From positions 1 to 8,551 of the forward strand of contig URLB01000091.1 in the NCBI GenBank assembly GCA_900548595.1: a DNA stretch of 8,551 nucleotides. The letters run 5' to 3'. The notes under the pieces were generated by a model that searched no databases, was not told the origin of the DNA, and saw only the letters and a list, made by a program, of their open reading frames with translations. Positions 1-5,918 of the stretch are shown piece after piece. Source of the DNA: an uncultured Eubacteriales bacterium (GTDB lineage: Bacteria > Bacillota > Clostridia > Lachnospirales > Anaerotignaceae). The first letter of the stretch is position 1, and the number at the start of each line of letters is the position of its first letter. The position numbers were made by a program, and so were the translations under genes.

Positions 1-363
1 AAGACAAAGCGCAATTCGTATTACGGCAAGTATATATACTGCTGCGGTCAGATTATTCTGACCGTTTATGTCATATCGTTTACGCCAAACATGATACATC
101 ATTACATAAAATATCGTCATGGTTACGGAGGTTACAAGTTTGCCTATGCCGAGGGCGGCTGTAAAATTTTCAAGTCCTGTAGTGCAAAGCGCAACGGCGC
201 GCGGAATAAGATGAAACGAATCGCCGAAGCCGAGGATGACCGCCATAATACCGAAAAGACGATATTCTTTATTTTTTCCGCTTTTTACAATCATTATAAT
301 ACCGAGTGTTATAACGGATAATAAATACACTGCGTCAAACAGTGTTTCTGCAATAGCCTGCAT
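1..363 (-). CDS. Partial multi-pass membrane protein of unknown function (N-terminal 121 residues)
   Basis: The frame reads leftward from an ATG at 363-361 and stays open to the window edge, so only the first 121 residues are visible. The start is supported by a Shine-Dalgarno AAAGGTGG (377-370) six bases upstream. Four hydrophobic segments are seen, at about residues 8-26, 36-53, 74-93 and 105-121, with a basic stretch (WRKRY, 93-97) after the third. The second segment holds an unusual polar run, D48, H51 and R55, followed by C60. The sequence resembles an uncharacterised membrane protein I recall from other Firmicutes, but I know of no function and assign none. It lies 25 bases after the TetR gene on the same strand and probably shares its transcript, so TetR may control its level. 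A transporter, sensor or small-molecule-binding role is possible but unproven. Confidence 0.8.
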   Translation of the reverse strand, partial: MQAIAETLFDAVYLLSVITLGIIMIVKSGKNKEYRLFGIMAVILGFGDSFHLIPRAVALCTTGLENFTAALGIGKLVTSVTMTIFYVMMYHVWRKRYDINGQNNLTAAVYILAVIRIALCL

Positions 364-388
364 ATAAATCCACCTTTCGTTTAAATAT

Positions 389-940
389 TCAATAAATTAA
401 TTTTTCAATCATTTTTAATAATGCTCTGCTGTCATAGTCCTGTCTGAGCATTGCGGAAATTATAAGAGACAGTATTATTTCGGAAAATGCTCTCGGAGTA
501 AACTCCTCATCGAAAACATTATTTCGTATATTTTTGTCATTTTCAAGAACGGTACATATGCCGTCTTTTATTTGTTCAAGTGTTTCGGACATAAGTCTTC
601 GACCGTCCTGTCGCTCTTCACCTATAAAGCTTACGGAATGTAATGAGAAAAAGCTTGGATATTTTTCTTCGCCTTTTTTAATGCAGTTGAATATTTGGGC
701 AGTTAAATCCAAAAAACTATTGAAAGATATTTCGGAAAAATCGAATATATCTCTCCAAACGTTTTCTACGACAGCGGCAAGTAGGGAATACTTTGAATCA
801 AAATAATTGTAAACCGTACCTACCGATATATTGCATTTTTTTGCAACATTTCTTATGTTTACGGCTTCTATGCCGTCGTTTTGAATTATACTACGGCAAA
901 TACACAGAATTTCTTCTTTAGAAGTGGCTGCGGTATTCAA
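389..940 (-). CDS. TetR/AcrR-family transcriptional regulator
   Basis: This 183-residue protein has the usual TetR length. An N-terminal helix-turn-helix domain covers about residues 7-54, including the typical stretch IRNVAKKCNISVGTVYNYF with a following DSKYSLL. The rest is a helical ligand-binding and dimer domain with no recognisable ligand signature. The frame could be extended upstream to a TTG at 961-959, but a near-perfect Shine-Dalgarno AAAGGAGG (958-951) lies inside that extension. I therefore place the start at the TTG at 940-938, ten bases after the ribosome binding site, giving MNTAATSKEEIL. The family normally binds a palindromic operator as a dimer and is released by a small molecule. 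A perfect palindrome sits 20 bases upstream of the start, which suggests autorepression. The membrane-protein gene downstream on the same strand is the obvious candidate target. Confidence 0.92.
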   Translation of the reverse strand: MNTAATSKEEILCICRSIIQNDGIEAVNIRNVAKKCNISVGTVYNYFDSKYSLLAAVVENVWRDIFDFSEISFNSFLDLTAQIFNCIKKGEEKYPSFFSLHSVSFIGEERQDGRRLMSETLEQIKDGICTVLENDKNIRNNVFDEEFTPRAFSEIILSLIISAMLRQDYDSRALLKMIEKLIY

Positions 941-950
941 AAATGTTAAA

Positions 951-958
951 CCTCCTTT
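951..958 (-). promoter_or_regulatory. Ribosome binding site that sets the tetR start
   Basis: On the minus strand this reads AAAGGAGG, almost the full anti-16S complement. It lies ten bases before the TTG at 940-938. Because it falls inside the longer open frame beginning at 961, it argues that the longer version is not the real protein. Confidence 0.75.
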
Positions 959-959
959 C

Positions 960-980
960 AAAATGAACTATGTTCATTTT
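960..980. promoter_or_regulatory. Perfect inverted repeat, likely TetR operator
   Basis: The left arm AAAATGAAC (960-968) and right arm GTTCATTTT (972-980) are exact reverse complements around the three-base centre TAT. The length and the 9-3-9 symmetry fit a TetR-family dimer site. The repeat begins two bases upstream of the tetR ribosome binding site and overlaps the -10 box of the inferred tetR promoter, so a bound dimer would block RNA polymerase. The link to this TetR is inferred from position only. Confidence 0.75.
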
Positions 981-1004
981 AATACGTTTATATAAAAATG
1001 TAAA
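976..1004 (-). promoter_or_regulatory. Likely SigA promoter for the tetR-membrane protein transcript
   Basis: On the minus strand a -35 box TTTACA (1004-999) is separated by 17 bases from a -10 box TAAAAT (981-976). Both are close to the vegetative consensus TTGACA/TATAAT. The -10 box shares six bases with the right arm of the palindrome at 960-980, which would make repression direct. A transcript from here would have a short leader before the ribosome binding site at 958-951. Confidence 0.6.
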
Positions 1005-1065
1005 GCATTTTGAAAAATATTTAAATTAAATTAATATTTGCATAATAGCTTGCATATATTATTTT

Positions 1066-1113
1066 TTGACGCATTTGGCAGGAAAACAGGCTATTTTGCA
1101 GTATTTATATAAT
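1066..1113 (+). promoter_or_regulatory. Candidate promoter region for dgt-dnaG-rpoD
   Basis: The AT-rich region before dgt contains an exact TATAAT (1108-1113) but no good -35 box 16-18 bases upstream of it. A TTGACG lies further up (1066-1071), too far to pair with that -10 box, and its own 17-base spacing leads to a poor -10. TTGCAG (1096-1101) with GAATAT (1119-1124) is another weak pair. A promoter somewhere in 1060-1125 is likely because the upstream gene is divergent, but I cannot fix which pair is used. Confidence 0.3.
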
Positions 1114-1151
1114 ATAGAGAATATTTGTCAGCCTGTTCGGGGGTGGTTAAA

Positions 1152-2153
1152 ATGGTGCTTCGTGAAAAACAGGAAAAAACAGAAGATTTGATACTGGGAC
1201 CCTTTGCGGCTAAAAGCTCTGAGACAAAGGGGCGGCAGAGAGAAGAGGAAAAGTGCGATATACGTACCGATTTTCAAAGGGACAGGGATCGTATAATCCA
1301 TTGCAAGGCATTCAGGAGAATGAAGCATAAAACCCAGGTGTTTATTTCTCCCGAGGGAGACCATTACCGTACAAGGCTTACCCACACGTTGGAGGTATCG
1401 CAGATAGCCAGAACTATAGCAAGAGCCCTTTCTTTAAATGAAGACCTGACCGAAGCCATAGCGCTGGGGCATGATTTGGGTCATACGCCGTTCGGACATG
1501 CCGGAGAAGAAACGCTTAACGAACTCCATAGGGAGGGATTTGAGCATAACAGGCAGAGTTTGCGTGTTGTGGATATGATAGAAAAAAACGGAATGGGACT
1601 TAATCTTACGTGGGAAGTAAGAGACGGTATATTGAATCACAGGACAAGCTGTAAACCGTCTACAATGGAAGGTCTTGTAGTTAGGCTATCCGATAAAATA
1701 GCCTATACAAACCACGATATAGACGACGCGGTAAGAGCCGGAGTAATAAAAGACATACCCGAAAAATATAAGAAAGTTCTCGGAGACACATCAAGTTCGA
1801 GAATAAACGCTATGATAAGGGACACCATTGCCAACAGCGAGGGAATACAAGATATAAAGATGAGCGAAAGTATGAAGGAAACGTTGGGCGGTCTTAGGGA
1901 ATTTATGTTTAGAACCGTATATTTAAGCGAAACGGCCATTAAGGAAAAAGAAAAAGTAAAAAGCATGATTTCCAGACTGTATTTTTACTATCTGGAACAC
2001 ACGGATCAAATGGAGGAAGAATTTATCCGACTTATAAAAAATGGGGAGCATAAAGATACAGTTGTATGCGACTATATAGCTTGCATGACCGATAGGTTTG
2101 CAATAGCTACATTTAAAAGGCTTTTTATACCAAGTTCATGGAGTATTTATTGA
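1152..2153 (+). CDS. dgt: HD-domain deoxynucleoside triphosphate triphosphohydrolase (dGTPase-like)
   Basis: Proteins of this family hydrolyse dGTP or other dNTPs to the nucleoside and triphosphate and so adjust the DNA precursor pool in the cytoplasm. The 333-residue protein shows the family's opening block RIIHCKAFRRMKHKTQVF and the HD-superfamily metal ligands: His78 (RLTHTLEV), His107-Asp108 (LGHDLGH) and Asp181 (RLSDKIAY). The FGHAGE, FEHNRQSLR and DGILNH blocks and the ending YIACMTDRFAI also fit. I chose the ATG at 1152 because GGGGGTGG (1139-1146) sits five bases upstream; the frame stays open to a TTG at 1125, which has no such site. The length is usual for the short Gram-positive form. 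It precedes dnaG by 135 bases with no terminator between them, so co-transcription is likely. The actual substrate cannot be read from the sequence. Confidence 0.93.
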   Translation: MVLREKQEKTEDLILGPFAAKSSETKGRQREEEKCDIRTDFQRDRDRIIHCKAFRRMKHKTQVFISPEGDHYRTRLTHTLEVSQIARTIARALSLNEDLTEAIALGHDLGHTPFGHAGEETLNELHREGFEHNRQSLRVVDMIEKNGMGLNLTWEVRDGILNHRTSCKPSTMEGLVVRLSDKIAYTNHDIDDAVRAGVIKDIPEKYKKVLGDTSSSRINAMIRDTIANSEGIQDIKMSESMKETLGGLREFMFRTVYLSETAIKEKEKVKSMISRLYFYYLEHTDQMEEEFIRLIKNGEHKDTVVCDYIACMTDRFAIATFKRLFIPSSWSIY

Positions 2154-2288
2154 AAAAAAGGGCGATATTTAATAACGGAAATTTATATTTAGAAAAATAG
2201 TTTGGGAATTTATACAAATGTTTATATTTTAAAAGGATTTTGCGGCAAAACGTCGAATTTAGTTAGAAGCGGAACAGGTGGTAATGTT

Positions 2289-4085
2289 ATGTTTTATCCT
2301 CAGGAGCTTATTGACGAGATAAGAATACAAAATGATATAGTAAGCGTGATTTCTGAGTATATAACGCTTAAACCGAAAGGCAGTTCATATTTCGGACTGT
2401 GCCCGTTTCATAATGAATCGACACCGTCGTTTTCGGTAAGCGCGGACAAGCAGTTTTATTATTGCTTCGGATGCGGAGAGAGCGGAAATGTGTACGGTTT
2501 TATAATGAAAATGGAAAACTGCGACTTTCCGGAAGCGGTTAAAAGGCTGGCGGACAGGGCGAGGATACCTTTGCCGGAGCCGGAGTATTCTGCCGAGGCT
2601 GCAAGGAAAGAGAAACTGAAGCAGCAAATATATGATATGCACAGGCAGGCAGGCAGATACTATTATGCGGCTTTGCACAGCAGAAACGGCGAAAAGGCTC
2701 TCGAATATTTGAACAGAAGAGGCGTTGAGCCGGAAATACAAAAGAAATTCGGCATAGGATATGCTCCTCAGGGAAGAGATAATCTGTATAAATATTTAAG
2801 TTCAAAGGGATTTGACAGGGAAGCTATGGTAAAAAGCGGGCTTGTTATGGAAAGCAAGGACGGAAGAGGTCTTTATGACAGGTTTTTTAACAGGCTTATG
2901 TTTCCCATATTCGATATTCAGGGAAGAGCGATTGCTTTCGGAGGCAGGATAATAGACAAGGGCGAACCGAAGTATCTTAATTCGCCCGAAACGGCAGTTT
3001 TCAGTAAAAGCAGGACTTTATACGGAATGAATTTTGCTAAAGCCGCCAGAAAAAGAGAAATTATCCTTGTTGAGGGATATATGGACATGATAAGCATATA
3101 TCAGGCAGGATTTCCCAATGTAGTCGCAGGTCTCGGAACGGCGTTTAACGGAGAACATGCCGCAACCCTAAGAAAACTGGCGGACAGCGTGATACTTTTG
3201 TACGACAGCGATGAAGCCGGTACAAGGGCGGCTTTGAGAGCGATACCGGTACTTGTCGGCGGAGGTTTTGACGTAAAAGTAACCCAGGTTACGGGAGCAA
3301 AGGACGCAGATGAATTTATAAAAAAATACGGCAGAGACGCATTCGGAAAATTGATTGTGGATGCCGTAAGCTATATTACTTTCAGAATAAACGTAGCGAA
3401 AAAGAATTACAATATGGACAATGCGGATCATAGAGTCCGCTTTGCCGAAGAGGCTGCCACCATATTAGCCGAGGTTCCAAGCGAGATAGAAAGGGACGTT
3501 TACTCAAAGGAAACGGCGGCGCTTTGCGGAATCGACGAGGCTGCGTTAAAAAGCAGGATAAATAAAATAATGGACGCTTCGGAAGGGGAATTTCTGAAGG
3601 AAGCGGAGAAGAAACGTAAACGTGTATACAGCGATAAAAACAACGGAGATATAAGATCAAACGGGATAAAGGAAGCCCAGAAAACGCTCCTGTCATTGTC
3701 GGCGTATAACGATAAAATATTGAAGGCTGTGTTTGATGTTGTTAAGCCCGAGGATTTTCAAGAAGGGGTTTACAGGAGACTGGCTGAAAATATATACATG
3801 GACAGCATGGAAGGACGAAAAAGTGAGCCAGCCGATATGGTAAGCCGCTTTGAGACATTGGAGGAACAAAACACGGCGGCAGCTGTGTTTGCGGTTAAAA
3901 ATAAAATAAGCGATATGAATAAATTGGAGAAATTTTTAACCGAAAATGTCAGATTACTTAAAAAAAGCCGTATAGACGGACTTCTTGCGGAAGCCGGAAC
4001 AGCGGAGGAAATAAAAAGTCTGATAGATCTGAAAAGAAAAACAGATGAACTGAATATAACTATTGCGGACAGTAAACAATATTGA
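2289..4085 (+). CDS. dnaG: DNA primase DnaG
   Basis: DnaG makes the short RNA primers for the lagging strand and for replication start, working with the replicative helicase. The 598-residue protein has the three usual parts. First is an N-terminal CHC2 zinc finger with Cys38, His41, Cys59 and Cys62. Next is a TOPRIM catalytic core with Glu262 (ILVEGYMD), Asp306/Asp308 (LLYDSDEAG) and Asp339/Asp341 (KDADE). Last is a helical helicase-binding C-terminal part from about residue 430. The region around FFNRLMFPIFD and the GGRI motif are typical. I chose the ATG at 2289, giving MFYPQELIDEIRIQND, the family's normal beginning, with AGGTGG (2276-2281) seven bases upstream. The frame also extends back to a TTG at 2202, but those 29 extra residues are not primase-like. 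The 135-base gap before it contains no hairpin terminator and no convincing promoter. rpoD follows after 24 bases. Confidence 0.97.
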   Translation: MFYPQELIDEIRIQNDIVSVISEYITLKPKGSSYFGLCPFHNESTPSFSVSADKQFYYCFGCGESGNVYGFIMKMENCDFPEAVKRLADRARIPLPEPEYSAEAARKEKLKQQIYDMHRQAGRYYYAALHSRNGEKALEYLNRRGVEPEIQKKFGIGYAPQGRDNLYKYLSSKGFDREAMVKSGLVMESKDGRGLYDRFFNRLMFPIFDIQGRAIAFGGRIIDKGEPKYLNSPETAVFSKSRTLYGMNFAKAARKREIILVEGYMDMISIYQAGFPNVVAGLGTAFNGEHAATLRKLADSVILLYDSDEAGTRAALRAIPVLVGGGFDVKVTQVTGAKDADEFIKKYGRDAFGKLIVDAVSYITFRINVAKKNYNMDNADHRVRFAEEAATILAEVPSEIERDVYSKETAALCGIDEAALKSRINKIMDASEGEFLKEAEKKRKRVYSDKNNGDIRSNGIKEAQKTLLSLSAYNDKILKAVFDVVKPEDFQEGVYRRLAENIYMDSMEGRKSEPADMVSRFETLEEQNTAAAVFAVKNKISDMNKLEKFLTENVRLLKKSRIDGLLAEAGTAEEIKSLIDLKRKTDELNITIADSKQY

Positions 4086-4093
4086 GTGTTTAG

Positions 4094-4103
4094 AAGGGAA
4101 GGA
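4094..4103 (+). promoter_or_regulatory. Purine-rich ribosome binding site before rpoD
   Basis: The run AAGGGAAGGA contains two overlapping Shine-Dalgarno-like cores. GAAGGA is six bases before the TTG at 4110, and AAGGG is suitably spaced for the TTG at 4104. It lies in the short gap after the dnaG stop and points to a non-ATG start for rpoD. A third option, ATG at 4137 with GGAGA (4122-4126), is weaker. Confidence 0.55.
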
Positions 4104-4109
4104 TTGAAA

Positions 4110-5183
4110 TTGAAATCCGTCGGAGAAAACGTATTTATGACAAGGCTTAAAGAGCTTGTGGCAATGGGCAAAAGCCATAAAGGCGTGCTTGAATATAAAG
4201 AAATAATGGATTATCTGAGTGATATAGAGCTGGACTCCGATCAGATGGACAAGGTCTATGAATTCCTTGAAAGTCAGGGTATAGACATGATAGGAAATAT
4301 TGACGCCGAAGAAGAGGTTGAAAAGGATATAGATCTCACCCTTCCCGAAGGCATAAATATTGACGACCCTGTTCGTATGTATCTTAAGGAAATAGGAAAG
4401 GTGCCGCTTTTGAGCGCAGAGGAAGAAACGGAACTGGCAAGAAGAATGGAAGAGGGCGACGAAGAAGCTAAGAAAAAGCTTGCGGAGGCCAATCTTCGTC
4501 TTGTTGTAAGTATTGCGAAAAGATATGTCGGAAGAGGAATGTTATTCCTTGACCTTATACAGGATGGTAATCTCGGTCTTATAAAAGCGGTTGAAAAATT
4601 CGATTACCGAAAGGGATATAAATTCTCAACATATGCAACATGGTGGATACGTCAGGCTATAACCCGTTCCATAGCGGATCAGGCAAGAACTATACGTATA
4701 CCCGTCCATATGGTTGAAACGATAAACAAACTTATACGAGTATCCAGACAGCTTGTGCAGGAACTGGGCAGAGAGCCTTCCGCGGAAGAACTGGCAAAGG
4801 AAATGGATATGCCCGTAGACAAGGTAAGAGAGATAATGAAGATAGCGCAGGAACCGGTTTCTCTTGAAACGCCTATCGGCGAGGAAGAAGACAGCCATTT
4901 GGGAGATTTCATACCCGATGACGATATCCCCGCTCCGGCAGACGCGGCGGCGTTTACACTGCTCAAAGAGCAGCTTATGGAAGTGCTTGATACGCTTACG
5001 GACAGAGAGAAAAAGGTTCTTACACTCAGATTCGGACTTGAGGACGGACGTGCAAGAACTCTGGAAGAAGTAGGCAAGGAGTTTAACGTTACTCGAGAGA
5101 GAATAAGACAGATTGAGGCCAAGGCGCTCAGAAAGCTCAGACATCCAAGCAGAAGTAAAAAACTTAAGGACTATCTGGAATAA
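4110..5183 (+). CDS. rpoD: RNA polymerase primary sigma factor (SigA/RpoD)
   Basis: This is the housekeeping sigma factor, which directs RNA polymerase to -35/-10 promoters. With the TTG start at 4110 it has 357 residues, a usual size for Clostridia. The order is: region 1.1 at the N-terminus (LKELVAMGKSHKGVLEY); region 1.2 from about residue 85 (DDPVRMYLKEIG); region 2 from about 128, with the -10-reading part at 170-184 (YKFSTYATWWIRQAI); region 3 at about 217-270, including EPVSLETPIGEEEDSHLGDF; and region 4 from about 295, with the -35-reading helix-turn-helix at 317-346 (VTRERIRQIEAKALRKLRHP). The short spacer between regions 1.1 and 1.2 is normal for Firmicutes. The start is uncertain: TTG at 4110 gives an N-terminus matching the family, while GTG 4086, TTG 4104 and ATG 4137 remain possible. 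Only 24 bases separate it from dnaG, so the two are probably translationally linked. Confidence 0.96.
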   Translation: MKSVGENVFMTRLKELVAMGKSHKGVLEYKEIMDYLSDIELDSDQMDKVYEFLESQGIDMIGNIDAEEEVEKDIDLTLPEGINIDDPVRMYLKEIGKVPLLSAEEETELARRMEEGDEEAKKKLAEANLRLVVSIAKRYVGRGMLFLDLIQDGNLGLIKAVEKFDYRKGYKFSTYATWWIRQAITRSIADQARTIRIPVHMVETINKLIRVSRQLVQELGREPSAEELAKEMDMPVDKVREIMKIAQEPVSLETPIGEEEDSHLGDFIPDDDIPAPADAAAFTLLKEQLMEVLDTLTDREKKVLTLRFGLEDGRARTLEEVGKEFNVTRERIRQIEAKALRKLRHPSRSKKLKDYLE

Positions 5184-5189
5184 AAACGA

Positions 5190-5220
5190 CCGGTCTTTAT
5201 TATAAAGGCCGGCTTTTTTT
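5190..5220 (+). terminator. Intrinsic terminator after rpoD
   Basis: A ten-pair stem, CCGGTCTTTA (5190-5199) with TAAAGGCCGG (5203-5212), contains one T-G wobble and closes a three-base loop. Seven T residues (5214-5220) follow after one C. It starts seven bases after the rpoD stop codon and ends three bases before the trmK ribosome binding site, so it separates the rpoD transcript from trmK or lets only part of it through. Confidence 0.9.
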
Positions 5221-5234
5221 AAAGAGGTGCAGAA

Positions 5235-5918
5235 ATGGATATTTCCAAAAGACTTAAAACGGTTGCGGCATTTATAAAAACAAGTTCAACGATTGCCGAT
5301 ATAGGAACCGACCACGGATATATACCGATATATTTATATAAAGAAGGACGCATAAAAAGTGCGATAGCCTGCGATATAAACAAAGAACCGGTAAAAAGAG
5401 CCGAGGGCAACATTGCGGCATATGGACTGACCGATGTAATAGAAACAAGGCTCGGCGACGGACTGAACCCGATAAAGGCGGGAGAGACGGAGGGTATTGT
5501 TATTGCCGGCATGGGCGGTATGCTTATGATAAACATACTGGACAGGAATAAAATATCATCTGCCGAGGAATTAGTGCTTCAGCCGCAGACCGATATAGAT
5601 AAAGTAAGAAAGTATCTTCATACGGCAGGATTTAAAATAGACGACGAACAAATGCTGTATGAAGACGGCATATATTATACCGTAATAAGGGCAGTTCACG
5701 GAGAGGAAAAGTATAATAGGGAAGAAGATTATCTTTTCGGAAAAATAAACATAGAGAAAAAATGCCCTATACTTAAAAGCTTTCTGGAAAAGACAATGGA
5801 AAAAAATAATACGGTAATGAATAGACTGAAAGAGGCGGATACGGAAAATTCCGTAAAGAAACTGAAATCTGTGGAAGAGTATCAAAGCCTGTGCGGGGAG
5901 GTATACAGATGTCTGTAA
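5235..5918 (+). CDS. trmK: tRNA (adenine(22)-N1)-methyltransferase TrmK
   Basis: TrmK methylates N1 of adenine 22 in the D-arm region of tRNAs, using S-adenosylmethionine. The 227-residue protein starts at an ATG with GAGGTG (5224-5229) five bases upstream. The N-terminal Rossmann-type domain shows the SAM-binding loop ADIGTDHGYIPIYL (21-34), the acidic CDIN (46-49), GDGL (74-77) and the family's IVIAGMGGMLM (88-98), followed by LQPQTD (105-110). The C-terminal third, from about residue 160, is charged and helical and probably forms the coiled-coil arm seen in this family. It follows rpoD, as in many Firmicutes, and the next gene overlaps its end by ten bases. Because a terminator stands just before it, expression depends on read-through or on a promoter near the end of rpoD. 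Confidence 0.93.
   Translation: MDISKRLKTVAAFIKTSSTIADIGTDHGYIPIYLYKEGRIKSAIACDINKEPVKRAEGNIAAYGLTDVIETRLGDGLNPIKAGETEGIVIAGMGGMLMINILDRNKISSAEELVLQPQTDIDKVRKYLHTAGFKIDDEQMLYEDGIYYTVIRAVHGEEKYNREEDYLFGKINIEKKCPILKSFLEKTMEKNNTVMNRLKEADTENSVKKLKSVEEYQSLCGEVYRCL

Noticed and set aside
91..321. Open frame of 76 codons on the plus strand
   Set aside because: It is antisense to the membrane-protein gene, which has a good ribosome binding site and membrane segments. The plus-strand product is a low-complexity basic peptide with no ribosome binding site.
534..806. Open frame of 90 codons on the plus strand inside tetR
   Set aside because: It is antisense to a clear TetR coding sequence and its product has no recognisable features.
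1016..1040. Near-palindromic AT-only stretch that could be a terminator or protein site
   Set aside because: The symmetry is broken by an extra base and the stretch has no G or C pairs; it is most likely just low-complexity upstream sequence.
1038..1056. Direct repeat TTGCATA twice, 12 bases apart
   Set aside because: Seven-base repeats are expected by chance in such an AT-rich stretch, and no third copy or link to a promoter element is seen.
2154..2288. Possible leader peptide or riboswitch in the dgt-dnaG gap
   Set aside because: Only very short frames are present (for example a four-codon ATG frame at 2218 and a TTG frame near 2239). I see no stable hairpin, terminator or known riboswitch core, so the gap reads as an ordinary AT-rich leader.
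4626..5144. Open frame of 172 codons on the minus strand
   Set aside because: It lies wholly opposite the highly conserved rpoD coding sequence; the length is a by-product of rpoD codon use, and another minus-strand frame covers the same stretch.
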